DNA of 64,000 nucleotides from Megalonaias nervosa (taxonomy: Eukaryota > Mollusca > Bivalvia > Unionida > Unionidae): positions 1 through 64,000 of the forward strand of contig JAECUM010003705.1 in assembly GCA_016617855.1 (NCBI GenBank), written 5' to 3'. Positions 12,501-27,500 of the stretch are shown piece by piece. Every line of letters starts with the position of its first letter. Position 1 is the first letter of the stretch. The translations under genes were made by a program, and so were the position numbers. The notes beneath the pieces are model-generated. The model was not told the DNA's origin and made no database searches. It was given only the letters and a program-made list of their open reading frames with translations.

Positions 12501-15500
12501 CTTCAAGAAATTCAGTGGTGCCCACAGAATTATTTTCACTGGGATGGTGGGGTGGGGGCTGCGGTAAACACATTGTGGTCAGCTATTAAGTTTTACTTAT
12601 ATAGACCAAAACACACCCATGAAGAAATTGATGAAATTTTAAATTTCAGGAGCTACTCCATGTTCGTTTTATATTCAAATTCATATGTGATCTCTTCCCC
12701 AAAATGATAAAACTTTTTACATGTTATTTTTCATACTAATAAAAAGAACTTTTTTTGTGTACAAGAAAAATACATATATATAAAATTTTGGAAGCCATGC
12801 TACGATTGTATTATATCTGAATTTGTGTTATAATGGAGCATACTATAGTGGGATCACACAGTACAATTAGTTTTACCCCACTGAAAAATAATTTTAATAG
12901 CATAATACATTACCTGCTACTACAGTATTACTGAATTTCTCAGCCCATTTGGAGGATGATGGCTCAAGATATATGCTGTAAAATAAAATTACCATTGACT
13001 GGAAGATGACAACCTGCTGGGCTTACACAATTCAACCCAAAGATAAATTCCCTCACTCTGGTGCACCAATGAATGATGGTAAAATGACAAGAAAGTGGAG
13101 AGAGAATGCCAGAAGCTGACTATCATGACATTATCCAGAGGAATGATTCAACAAGGCTCAACATGCAGCATATATCTGATCTTGTGGGCTTTGATCTTCA
13201 TGAAAGAGAGACCTATCTCCATGAAAGACTGAAAAGTTATTTTGTCTGAACAATCCACCTTGTACCTTTTAAAGGAAGAAAAAGACAGTTACAACCTTTC
13301 TTTTCTCTCTTGACTTAGCTATGAACCATAAACTCTAACCAGGCAACAGAATTAATCTATATCATCCCCAACACACATATGATTGAGACTGGGGATTTCA
13401 ACAGAAATAAGACCTACCGATGATAGCTGATGCTTGGCTAGACACCCAGGTTAGCAAAGAAGGGAGACCAAATCATTCTCTTCCTCTGATCAAGTATGAA
13501 TATCACTTCTCCTTGCAAATGTAAGGTAGAGGATGAAGATCAATTTTCTGGACACTTCTCTTATGGAAGCTGGTGACTTTCCCATACCAGGAAGTTCTGT
13601 AGGCTCTCCAAGGAATGGAGGGGATCCTTCAATGATGAAGAAGGACTTTATACAAAGTCCCAGACCTTGTTGGTCCACAAGCAACAAATGGGGCAAGATA
13701 CAATTGACAGTAAAACTGCCATGTAATGAGGTGCTGAGCACCAAGATACAATTAGAAATGCCAGCAGCCCAAGCAAAAGAAGATATTCTGATTCGCCAAA
13801 GTGGACTAAGGTATTAGAGTGGGATCTTGTGTTTATAATTCTACACCTTTAATTACTAATAAGGGTAGGGAATAGTGTCCTTGGACTGGGTACATATATC
13901 AGGAAAAAAGAAAGCTATGTAATAAAAGCTGGTAATGTCTTAATGCTGTTAAAGCATGTTGTTAGGAAAAAAAAAAAAATTATGCTTGTCGACAGTAAAA
14001 CAAAACAAGGATCTTTTGATACATCCATTGATGCAAACTGTGGATAAATAAAATCTATGTTGCAAGCCCTACCAACCTGGAACTTTTTAATGTGATGGTT
14101 GATCAGATCTTCCTTTGATTTTTCCATGTCTTCTACAGCTTCTTGATCATTTTGTTCTGAAACAACAGAATATAAGAGAAATTATTACTTTAAATAAGTG
14201 TAGCAATCCAGATCTGTACAATTTACTAGATATATTTTCAATATATGTTTGGCTGGGCTGGATTGGTATTTCAAAAAACCTGTATTGATCAATATTGCAT
14301 ACTAATATGAAAACAGCTAATCATTCGTAGCTGAATCTGTTCAGTAAGCAAAATTTTTAGTAAATAATGTTTCTTCATGAATTCTTACCTGATCAATTTA
14401 ACATTAAGAAAGTAAAGTCTCTCCCCGATCTAGCCAACCTGAACAGACAAAAGGTTTGTCGTTTCTGTTTATACCCTATAAATAAAAGGAAGAAATTATT
14501 ACCTATTACCTCCCCTTGATCACAGCTAGGTGGTAAGCTGAGCGATACATCAACTAGGATGCTTGCATTTGCAGGAAGGTTGTAAGGGTTTTATTTAGAT
14601 CACAGAAGGGTTGGCAATGGCCCAAAAGCCCTCCCAACTGATTGATGGGGCATCAATGGCCCAGGGCTTTTGGGTCCACTAATGGAGAGACAATTTGTGA
14701 TTCCACCTTGCTGCAAAATGGTTTATAATCAGATGGCTCAAACCTTGCAATTCCAATGAAAGACCAATTGAGGAATGGACCCCTTGGAACCAAGAATTTG
14801 ACCCTTTCTTGACAGCAAGTTGGCCAGAACATTGAGGCTGCAGGGATTATGTCTGATTTGTACAGTTAAATTTATCTGGGTGCACCAGTGAACAAACTTT
14901 CAAACCTGAATGAATAGGTCAAGTGATGTCATGCCAACCTTCATTTCAAGAGGCAGGCCACCACAACTGAGCTGTCTGACATGGCAGTGACTACTTTCCA
15001 TTGGAGTTTATTCTTTCAAACATGAAAACATTAATCATAGCCTTCATTTCCAGAAGGCTGATGTGAAGAGGAAATTGCTCTGGGCCTAACTTGCCAGTGA
15101 CCATGTTGAAGCATGGCAACAGGTGGATTCACCAACCATATGAACTAGTATATGTACACAGCATAATTTCCAGTTTGGGTTTTTCCTGAGGAATTCCTGC
15201 TATGATCCAATCATTGCTGCACAACTGATGCAGGAATACTTAGTTGTGATCCTGACTTTCTGATCACTGTAATATACTCCTTGTTGGAAATGATCAAGGC
15301 TGAGATTGGTCATCAACTCAATGCCCAGATGGACAAAACACTGGGATGGGTTGAGATCCGACATTTCTCAGTGCACAGAAATCTAGGCAACTTAAGAGGG
15401 ACAGGAAATTGTTCCCACCCTTCACCAGAATAAAATTAGCATGTTTTGGAGAACATCATCCAGGAATGCTGCAGTCACTGCTGATGAAGTCTACTGCAGG

Positions 15501-18500
15501 GTTCCTACACCAAAATGATTTCATTTTTCAAGAGTTTTCCAGAGATTTTAAGGGAAAAATTACAATTTTCAGTGGTCACTTTTAAAGTCTGATACTTTAA
15601 AGACAGAATACCACATTTGAAGGCACATGTGCAAAAATATCTTAGTTACCAGATTCTACCATGGCTACTGATGTAATATGACAATCAATGCAAAATCATT
15701 TACCGTAAAGTTGCAGTTGAATAATATATTTTCTCTAATACAATTTTTAGTTTAGCTTCTTAATGTAAAATTCTGGGACATAAATGAAACAAATTTCATT
15801 TTCAAGGAGGTTTCCAGGACATTTTCATTGAATTTAAATTCCAGTTGGATTCCAGAACATCTTAAAAAATCAGGAGGGCGCAGAAAACCTGTTACTGGAA
15901 CAAAGTGATGATGCTGTCCATAATTTTTGTGAATACCCATGGACTTCTTTCAGACCAAATGGGAGTGTGCAAAACTGGTATACGTTTCCTTTGTAGGCAA
16001 GCTGAAGGAATCTGCATGAGGACCCATGGAAAAGGATTTGGAAATATACATTAGGCAAGTCTGGACTAATCACAAATTTGTTCCTTTTGATGGAAAGTCT
16101 GACTCATTGAGCCCTATTGACCTTGAACTTCAGCAAAGCAATTATTTCTTGACCTTGCTGAAGTTCATGAGCTTTCTAGCAGCCTTAGATGTCAGAAAGA
16201 GCTTGGAATAAAACCCCGTTTGTTTTGGTTCTTAACAATTGCCACTGCCCACACTGCATTAAGTAATGACCTGATGTCCTTCTGCATAATGTCCGATTCT
16301 CCAAACCAGGTAGTACAACTTTTACAAAAAGGGGAAGCTGAAAGGGGAGGGGGCTTGATAAATGAAATCAGAAGCCCCTCAACTTGGATCAGCCATTCAT
16401 TTTGTGAAAACAGTTTCATCCAGCACTGATGAAAATGAAGGAGTCTGGCATCAACTGGATTTGGATGTCTGCAGGTGGTTGAGGCAGTGAGTCAAAGGCG
16501 GTAGTTAGGAGTCTTTGGGAAACAGAGAAAATGTTTTTTTATCCCTTTTATTAAACTGCCTCATAAATTAAGCCTGTTGTGTACTGAAATTTGATCGGGG
16601 TCAAAGCTGTTGCTGATGCTGGGACATATTCAACCTCTTTTATCTCAGAGCCAACAATTGTCTCTTTGTTGAGGCTGAGATTGATTTGGCCTGAATGTTT
16701 GAGAAGTAGACATGGCAAGTTGTGGGGGGCGGGGAAGAGGGTCCTGTGCTTCCTGCCTCCTCACTTCCTTTATCCTACCACCAAGTAGTAATGGTGACCC
16801 AAAGGATATCACACAGATCACCAAGGAATGATGCAAGTGATTGTGAGTGAAGACAGGCATCTCACTTCACCATATCTAAGGTGGCAGAGGTCATTAGAAT
16901 ATTGGCCACAGAAATGTGCACAGCCCAGTTATTTACCTTGGTTATCCTTGTTGTTGATTCCCATCTGGTTTCAGCAAGCTGAAAAATAGCTAGCAATGCT
17001 AGGTTCAACACTGAAGATGCTCTCACAATATTATGCATGAGATTAGAGGTGGCATGAAAGACATACTTGTCCACCTTGAAGAACAATGGAGTATTCTTGT
17101 CTACTGTTGGAAGCTCAGTGGTAAATGTTTCCAAATTCATTTTATGCCAGCATGACAAATCTGTTGTGGCCCTGGGGGAACAAGTGGTCAAAAGCATTTG
17201 CCTTTACTGATAACTGCCATCTCGCCTCTAGGTTCGAGTCTCAGGCTTGGCCAATGTGGGTATATAAGAAAGCCTGCTAGTAGCTTCCCGTGGGTTGATG
17301 GTTCTTCCTGGGTTTTCTTGAGTTCTTCCTCTACCAATTTTACTGGTTGCCATGTACTGTCATGTGCTGAAAAATCATGCTAAGCCCATAACAGCAACAA
17401 TAATGTTGCTTGTAGTTAAGTCATCTACAAGCACCATTTTTGTTGCTTTTGTGGGCATAACACCATTTTTCTAAGAAAAATGCTTTAGAATTGCTTGATC
17501 ATGCATTTTATCTGACAATCCCCCATATACTCCAAATTATCCATGGACGTTTGTAATGAACATACGGGGAAAAACGGTCCTAAATTTAGCAGCTACAGCA
17601 TCATTGCCTGTACTAATCAACATATCTGCATCACAAATAGCACCTGGGAAGAATTTTGAGTATGGTAATTCCACAACCCCTTGTTCACCAATTTGCCAGA
17701 TGTAACTATTGCAGTTAGCAGTTAGCATCATATTTCTAGTTTTGGATAGGTGATGGAAAACAATTTAGATGTCCCCCACTATGCTAGTAATCAATGCAAA
17801 TCTTTGGATGAAGGCTAGGGCACTACACTGACTTCAAGACTTCACACAGTTTTCCTTCCTTTCGATGCTTTTATGAAACTCTGTGTACTAGGCATTTTCT
17901 GACCATGATGTGCACACATTGCACACACTGCATGTTAAGGATAAAGCTTACTTTGTGCAACTGAAACATATCTAAAATGACAAAAATACCCCCACCCCCC
18001 AAAAAGGAACACAGAAGTTAATGAGAAGTGTTCACAAAACACAATACCAATACTTGTTATTTAAACAAGCAGAAATAAACATGCAGTGATTGAGTACAAG
18101 GTCAGAATATCATAAAACAAAGTCCATGAATGCAAAAAAGAAAAAAATCATACTGATCAGAAGTATAAAAAAATACTTACCACACACAGTAAAAACCTTG
18201 CCAGTCTAATATAATGACTTTCTAGACAGATGGGTTCAAATGACTAGGACAGATTGGATTATGGGAAGTTTTACAAGACTTTGTTAATAGTACTAGTCAA
18301 AATCTTAAAACTGGCACCACCTTGCAATGTCAAAGGGAGGTGACGGGTAAGAGTTTCTTCCCTTAGACTGTCAGGTACGTATATACAGTAAAACCTGTTA
18401 TGAGAGACCGCCCCTTCTGCCAACAAAAAGCAGTCTCTCAGGACAGGTGGTCTTTCATAGCAGGTTTGTGCAAAATATGTTTCTAAGGTCCAGTTTCAGA

Positions 18501-19934
18501 ACAATTTCAAGAAAAAAAACCACAATCACTGTACATATATTCTATTCTTTATTAGTAGTTGTTGCTAAAATATTGTATGCATTCATCTAAAAACAAAATT
18601 ATATTGTAATAAAGATATACTTCTATCATTAAACATGAAATCACATTTACATTTGAAGATCACATATTTTAGCATATGAAATTGTTTCTGAATTACTCAT
18701 TTTCCTTTATAACAACTTAAATATGTTTTACCAACGTTTAACCCGCTTTTTTGCGAGTGGTCTGCACTTTTTCACTTCTTTCAGTTACAATATTTTCTCC
18801 AGCAGTGGCTGTGGGAAAATATGAAAAATTTATACATGTGCATTGCATATCTAACAATTAATAAAAAAAAACAACAAAAAACCCCCCAAACAATTATCTC
18901 ATCCAGAAACAGGACCATTTACTCAGTGACAAAAGTCATTAAAAGATAACATACAGGGATTAACTCTGTAAGCAAAGTGTGTAATCCGGTCGCAGCAACT
19001 TGAATAGACGACAGCTTTGTGATTGGGATGTCATCACTTAACATGGGGGGGGGGAAACAAACATCACAAGTCTTGAGCACTATCAATCGAATCCCGCAAA
19101 TGATTCTCTCTTGCTGGTTTAATAGACAATGACCTTATTCACCCCCGGCAATACCAATTAACTCGAGACAAACAATATACGCGGCCACTTTGTCAACTTT
19201 GTCACTTCAACGGCATTTCATGACATGTACATTAGCCTGGTTTACGGACTGCAGCATCTATCACCGGTAGCAACAATCCTTTTTTTAATATTCCTTTTAT
19301 GTTTGTTTTTGATCATACCAATCTATACTAATCAAGCGGTCGTTGTAATAATTGATTACATAAAGGTCACTGGTGTCTGTCTGTTCTCGCGATACAGTCG
19401 TCATAGGGATGCCAGGTACTACAACGGCCGGGAAGTGAGTTAAGTGCGGGAATAATTAGTCTGGTTCCCTGCTCTGTATGCTTTCTGCGTTCCTCACCCC
19501 TATACGAATAATAGAGAACAACACCGACAAAATATGAAGTAGGGAACCAGGCTAGGAAATAATCTACATATACTTTAGTCTGGTGTATGACAGAAACTGT
19601 AAATCACTATAAGCCTAGCTAAAAATTCAGAGATCGGTAGCCAGCCTATTTCTTATTTTTATTTATTTTTTTTTATATTTAGAACGGTATGAGCGGTCGT
19701 TCTTACAGGGATTAAATAAAGGTTGGTGGAGTTTGTCCTCGTTTTTTTGTGATGCGGTCGTTCATAGCAGTGTCGAAATGCATATTTTGCCAAGAAATCG
19801 CGGTCGCTGGTCGCGTTGAGCAGGTAGTCGCTCATAGTAGAGCGTTTATATAATAAAATCGATCTGTGCATTACAATTGTGGTCGTACATGACAGGTGGT
19901 CGCTCATAGCAGAGGTCGCTCATGACAGGTTCTA

Positions 19935-19989
<55 letters not shown>

Positions 19990-21464
19990 AGATTAATATT
20001 TTGTCTTTTCAGTAGAGCTGGATTCTGAAGGTATTGGAATTATTTTTCTTAATGCTTGACTTATCATCCAAATAAATTGCCAATAAATGGAATAAATCAA
20101 TAAAACAACAAGAAGTAAACAAAGCTTACTGTAGAGCTACATGTTGTGGTCTTAGTTTAACGTCAGTCTGTACACCTAGTGTGTTCTCATGCCCTTGGTA
20201 AATGGAACATGTTAGTGTAATCTGGCTCAAGCTAGGCAAACATAATAACAATATAAAGTTCAACATGCTGGAATAGCAATGCATATTGTGTCATAAGTTG
20301 CATATTGTGATACATATCATATTGAAATGAGTTATCAATACCCTTCCCTAAGGCAATTCTAGTAGTCAAAAGTAACTATCAAGTGGCTATCCTAATTTGA
20401 CAGCCATGAAGCATGGTTTTTGTTGTTTCATGTAGAACTATTTCATGTTGAACCAGATAATGAAGAAATATGCATGTTAACTTCCAAGTTATGGCATATA
20501 TATTTTGCTACAAGTTTACTTCATTGTGATGGTATACTTATAATTAACAATAGGAGTTGCTTCTTTTTGCCTTGAAGTTCACATAAGAGAATTATTCAAT
20601 ATAACCTTTCTTTTGTTTGCTATGGTGCTACAATTATGTTACAAAAAGATAATTCCTACCAAACAATGTACAAAGCAGTAGATAGGAAATGAATGGGGAA
20701 ACAAGCAGAAATATTATGGCTTTAAACTTGTACAAATAAAACAACTGGGTGTCTTTTCCCCAATATATGTATATATATATATATATTTAAAGGACAAGTT
20801 CTTGTATAAAAAAAAAATAAAATGGAAATAGCTGCAAATATATGCAGATTATTTACAGCTATTGTTCTATTGTTTCCAATATAAGTATTCCAAATCTGTG
20901 AACACTACAATACATACCCATTTATTAAGTCAAGTCCAGCAGCAAATAACGAAGACCTGATCTGCCGTCTCATAATGCACCAGCAGATCAGGGTCTATGT
21001 TATTTATTCTATTGATAATTCCTAAGAAAGTGCATTGACCCAGCTCTGCCAGAAATTATGCAATGGCAGATCTAGATCTGTGCAGTTTGCAGTAGGACTC
21101 TGCTTATACATATTTAACTTTATCTTGTAAGTTTTTGCATTTATATAATCTAGAAAAGATTTTAACTTTACAGGCTTAGCTACAGATGTAATCTGACAGA
21201 AAACCTTTAAACTGCCTTGAAAATAACCCCTAAACAAAGAATATTATTCATATTCTGCATAAATTTACACTGGACTCATCCATACCATTCAGAAACTGGC
21301 AAATGTTTTCAGGATATCTGGAAGTTACGATGTTTACTATTGAAACCAGTCCTTCCAGACACTGTGTTAGAAGCTGCTTTGTGCGAGAACCTTTGGCATC
21401 CTCTTTTTTCTGGTTCTTGCTGTAGTATGTCAGAAACAGGCTGAAATAATTTGAAAGAAACATT

Positions 21465-21538
<74 letters not shown>

Positions 21539-24500
21539 TGTGCAAAAATATTTCAAAGCCAAGGAACAATAATTTACGCAGGCTCACAGTAACATAGTGC
21601 AGTTTGTACTTATGGGATCAGTTCCACTTAGAATTTTTATTTTAAAAAATGCCCTAGTTAGTGCAAAGTCACAGTAAATCCTTACTTTTTATTTCCCTTT
21701 TTAAAGTACAACTGGAATATATTCTCAGTGTATATGGAATGAGATTGTTTCTAGTGAGTGAAATTTACACCACCTTCCATTTACTTATAGACCATGAAAT
21801 GGTCAATCTTACCAGTGAAACGAACACAGAATGAATGCATACAAAATGATGACTGTTTTAAAGAGAACAGTGTAAATGCAAAATGCAGAAACAAGGGATG
21901 ATGAATTATAAATAAAAATGGATTGAAATACAAATGCAAGTTTTCAAGTTGTTGCCAATTTCCACACTGAAAGCAAATTGCATCATAATCAATGGTTCTG
22001 AGTCTTCATGATCTTTAAGCCTCAAACTCCTCTCAACTTTTTAACAGTACATCTCCAGAAAGGTCTGTCACTGGACTCACCAAAAGCACAAATATCCAAT
22101 GACAACAAGATTCATGCATGGACACTCAGTATGAATGGTCTGGCCCCTTCTTAACAGCGAATTGGCCAGGACACTAAGCCTTCTGGGAATGTGTTGGATC
22201 TGGATGGCTATCTTTAGCTGACAGCACCAGCACTGAAACTTACAAGCCAGAATTCATAGGACAGGTGTTTTATCCCTGTGTTTCAGGAGGTAGGTCACCA
22301 TCACTGACTTGTCCAACATGATTAAGGACCATCTCCATGTACAGTTGATTCTTTCAGAAACGAAAAACATTGACTATAGCCTTCACTTCCAGAAGGTTTA
22401 TATAATGAGGTAACTCCTCCAGACTCCACTTGCCACTGAAAATAGTAGAGCATGCAATAGGGGGCCCCCCAACTGTATGAAATGGTGTCCTTATATACCA
22501 AACATTTCCAGCTGGGGCTATTTCAGAGGAACTTCTGCCATGAAGCAATGCTTATTGCAGCACTGATGCAGGAATAATACTTTTTCGGTTGTGACTGAGA
22601 TTGAGCTATGTTCAAGTGGACTAAGATCAACTACTCCTAGTACACTCAAAAGCCCAGAGGACTTTAAAAGAGACAGAAGACTGTGCCTGCCAGAACAGAA
22701 TGATGATGTGGTTGATGACTTTTGTGAATGCCCACAGACTAATGTTAGACTGAATGGGAGTGTATGAAATTGGTATATTTTATAATTATTGTTCCTTGTT
22801 ATGCAAAAAAACAATAAACCTGCATGAAGCCAGGTGATCATCAAAACAAGTTGGATAGGTCTTATCACAAATGTATCCCTTTTTATGGAAAACCTGACTG
22901 ACCATGCAGTACTCATTTTGAACTTCAGCAAAGCAATGTATCTGTTAAGATAGCTTGGGTCTATGACAGGCCTGAATTTTCCACTGGCTTTTGGCAATAC
23001 AAAAAGCTTGGAGTAAAACCCCCGAGAATTTGGTCTATGATTTCCAGTGCCCAAGTTCTGAGTAATGACTAGATTTCCTGCTGCAAAACTTTTAACTTTC
23101 TCTAGATTTGATTAAACATCCATCAAAAAAGGGACAGACAAAAAGGGAAGGGTCCTGGATAAATGATATGCAAAGCCACTCTGAAATAACTTAGATCATC
23201 CATTTGTTTTGCTAAAATAGTTAAATCCAATACTGCTGAAAATGAAAGAGTCTAATGCCATCTGATAGGCTCTCCATGGGTGGTCTGGGTGTCTAGTCAA
23301 CATTTGTTAAAAGGCTTGAGAAAAAAGAAACCTTGTTTCTTATTCCCTTTACTGAACTGCCTCCTGAATAAATAATTAAAGTGTCTCACCAGATTTGATG
23401 TCCTAAAATTTATATAATCTTTGGCATACCTTTTGCGAAGGGTTCTCTTTATCAGCTTATTAAAAGATGTAGTGTTGGAGTGGGGACTAAAGGTAATTAT
23501 TCCCCCCTACAATCAGTATTGGAGTGGGGACTAAAGGTAATTATTCCCTCCTACAATCAGTATTGGAGTGGGGACTAAAGGTAATTATTCCCTCCTACAA
23601 TCAGTATTGGAGTGTCTGAATTAAAAAGAACTTTATCTTAGTCTGACTTCTTAGTCACTGCCAACATATGGAATACCATCCTCATTTGACTTGGACCATG
23701 AGTACAGGACATCAGAGCAGGGTGGGAGGAAAACTTTTTAATTGTAGCAGATGAATATCACATAATTAAAATTAGTTTTACAGTCCCCTGCCCACCAAGA
23801 AACATCATTTGAATAGCAGTAATACAAATATGCTACAGCATTATTGAATTTACCAGTTAGGACAGAGGCTTATGACTTCAACAAATCTGACATAGCAAGT
23901 TAATGCATTTACCATTAAGTAAGCCAAGTGTTCACTACTGTAAGCTGATTGAAGGTTGGGCCACAATTTGTGCTGTAACTATAGGGCCCGATGAAAAAAG
24001 TGCCTTCATTCTGATGCACCAAAGATCAAAGGTATATGGAGCAGAAAGTAGTGCGAGACTGACTACAGCCAGCTCTCATAACATCATCCAAAGAGTTGAG
24101 ATTCAAACAGGCCCAATATATAGCAAATAGCCCCAACTTTCTGGATTTGTAAGCTTCAATCCATCTGGAAATAGTGGCTGATAAAATGTAAGAGGAACCC
24201 TGAAAGAGTAGGAAGAGATTCTTCCAACCCTTCCTTCTCCCTTAAGAAGAGGTCAAATAAAACTTAAAAGTCATAACTGAGCAAAGGAGCCTATCCTGAT
24301 CATCCCCAGTACAAACAAGACTGAGACTGGGGACCTCAATTTGAAATGGAGCTAATGAAACCAGTGATTCTTAACCAAAAACACAGGTTAGTAAGGAAAA
24401 GAAACCAAATCCTAATTACTGCTGAACAGTAAACAACCCTTTACCACTGACAAGGTATGAAGCTTGCTTGTTTCCCTTCCTGATGCTCAGGATAGCAGAA

Positions 24501-27500
24501 AAAAATGTTTTAAGGTAAGGTTGTCAAAGGAAGCTTCACTCATATGTTCAAAAGGGGATTTTGACAATCCCCAAACACAAGAAAAATTCCATCTAGGTAT
24601 TCGTGAGCAATATACTAGTCAATGCTGCCAAAGTACCTGATGCGATCAGAAGATGAGTCTGACCCAATGGCAGAACCTCTGAGAACTTAAGAGTGTTAGA
24701 AAGTACTGCCCTACAGCCCTTAATAGTGAACCCTTGAAAGGGAAGAGAAGAAAATCTGAAATAGCACTCAAATGGAAACAGTCATCATCAATGTGTTTCC
24801 TATTGTGCCTATCACATAAGATTCTCCACTTTGCATCATGAACCCTGGAAGCAGATCGCTTCAAAGTCTAGATGATGCCGATTGCAACCTTGCTCAAAAA
24901 TTGCTTCTGGTAGATTGATTGCTTGTGATGAGCCAAATACAAAAGTGGACAATCTGTGGGCTCTTGTGGAGGAAAGACTACCCTGTGATGTGACGGCAAG
25001 TCCCTTCCCTGTGGTAATTTGTTAGGCTCTTCTGCCAGCAAGTTGAGTAAATCACTGAACCATGACCATTGGACCCACAGGGGAACTACCAGGATGAGCT
25101 GTGCCATGGAGATCCTTACTTGGTGGAGCACCTGCTAAATTGTTTTGAAAGGTGGGAAGGCATGTATGTATACAAACAATTGCACTTTAGACTGAAAGCA
25201 TTCACCAGGATGCTTTCTGTTCAGTCTTGTTGTGAATAAGTCCACCCCACATATTTTATGACACTAATACAAACTTTTCACCTCAATCGCTTCCCTGCAG
25301 GACATTTTTCCAAATGAATCAAGATTAATATATACCATTACTGATTCTGCCATTTAAGTCTTTATATTTAAAATTCAGAACAAAATTGTTTCTCTCTGGT
25401 GTAAGATTTGTTGTCATTATGTAAATGCCAACAATGATTAAAGTGTCACTATCCTTACACCCACAAGAATTGCATGTCCTGATCTAGTTCTTTATTCAAG
25501 GTCCATTTTGATGTATATTTTGTTGGCACTGCCATTAGCAACCAACTCAGAAATTTATTGGTTTTTTTTCATATTTCTTCTCCGTCCAAAGCACCCTTGA
25601 CTTTGACAGTGGGAGTCTTGAATACTGCTTTGAATAATGTCAACCATTTTTTCCCAAACATAAATATTATTTAGCCTTTAGGTCAAATAGCAAACCAGAA
25701 TTAACTGCTGAAAGACATTGTCATTGCTGCCCACCCCAGAGTACCAAAATACTGACTGCTTATCACAAAAATCCACCCCAGAGTACCAAAATACTGACTG
25801 CTTATCACAAAAATACTGATTTTCAAGTACAAATACTGACTTTTGCAACTTTAATGTATATATAACTAAATAAAACATCTACAACCACCAGTAAAATATG
25901 TTAATAACTCTGTTATTCAATGTCAAAGATGCATGTGCATGAAACACACACTCAGGCACAGGCTATTCACAGTAGCCTTTTCCACAATTTGTTTTTTCAA
26001 TCATTATCGATTCTAATGTATCACCTTTCACTTAATTCTTTACATTTTTGTTTTTACTGAACTGTTTAGCACACCAGTAATTCTTTGTGATTTTACTGTC
26101 TGCAAAAAGTGTGCGAAATAAATTGCCAGCAACACCAGCAACTGAAAGAGGGAGGTTCACTTTTAAAAGAAAGTTAATAAAATGAACTTCCGATCTAATT
26201 ACATCAAGGTTTTATCTGGTATTTATAAATGTTGTAAGTTCAGGCAGTGCTGCTTATGATGAAGCAGCAAATTGATCTTTATTAGTTTTATCATGCTGTT
26301 TTATGTCATGGGCACCTCCTTGCCCAATCGCAAAATCACAATTACACAATTTGCAAAATGCAAATTTTTCTCTTTTTATTTATTAAATTGTTTCACAAAT
26401 CTAAATATGATAGCATAATTGTCCTTGCAGTTCTGTTTTCTTTTGTTTGCTGGAGAAAATATGAGTCTTCTGCTTTTGATTTTAACATGGCTAGAAGTTG
26501 AATATTGCACATTAAAGACTGGCATGGTAGCCTCGATTTCATATGAACCAGTCATATTTTGGAACTCTACATGCCTATATACATGCAATAAATACATTTA
26601 CTCTCAGAATGGAAATGTGTGTTCTAAACAGAAAATTGCAAGGAAATTTTTTCTTTAATTCTTTTAACCCTTTAGCTACTACAGCTGTTCTTTAATTCTT
26701 TTAACCCTTTAGCTACTACAGCTGGTGTGCAGTTTCACTACTGCTGAGTGCTATCATATCAGTTACCAAGACTACTGAGGCTGTTTGCAGGGCTGAATAC
26801 TAAAGCATCATCATGGCTGACCACGGAAATTGACAATAAAAACATGGTTACATTTATATTCATTATTTCATTAGTTTTTACTGGATTTCAGTGAAATAAA
26901 AACAGCTTACCTTGTATAGTGTCTGTTATTCATATATTTCCACTTTATATACTCCTACATCCTATCATACAATAAATCCTAGTCTTGTAATCTGTTTTGA
27001 ATCCCACAAAATAAATCCTCGTCATCGATTCAAAATCACTTACATCTGGTATTGAAACGGGACTAACAACAATATCTGATCCATTTTCTAAGAATGATCC
27101 ATTAAACTCTTCGATATCGCTTGCAGTGAACCCTTCAGAGTCGCTAATATCTGAATCGGAATCCATATTTGTTTATCTCAACTACATGTGTTTTGTACAT
27201 TGCAGGAAAGCCCTTCCCACGTGTCTAAATTTAACCTCTCAGCTTTCAAACTTGTATCAAAATGTTCAGTAACTAGTCCTCTCATTGGTTATGATAATCA
27301 AAAATATGTAAACTTCTGTACTTTCAACCAATCAAAGTTTAGTTAACATAGCGGTCACGTCCGCATAGATGCGACACTGGGGTTTGGAGTACTGCTGAAC
27401 TACATGCACATAAGTGACACTGGGGTAGTAAACAAGGCTTATCGACACTGCATATATGTGTTAGTGGGGTTCAGGAGCTATTTACAGGTGACGCTTAGAT

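Noticed and set aside
21248..21587. Two minus-strand frames with long Ile/Tyr repeats
   Set aside because: The repeats translate the (TA)33 intron tract. The real coding part is FANCI exon h, which ends at the acceptor before the tract.
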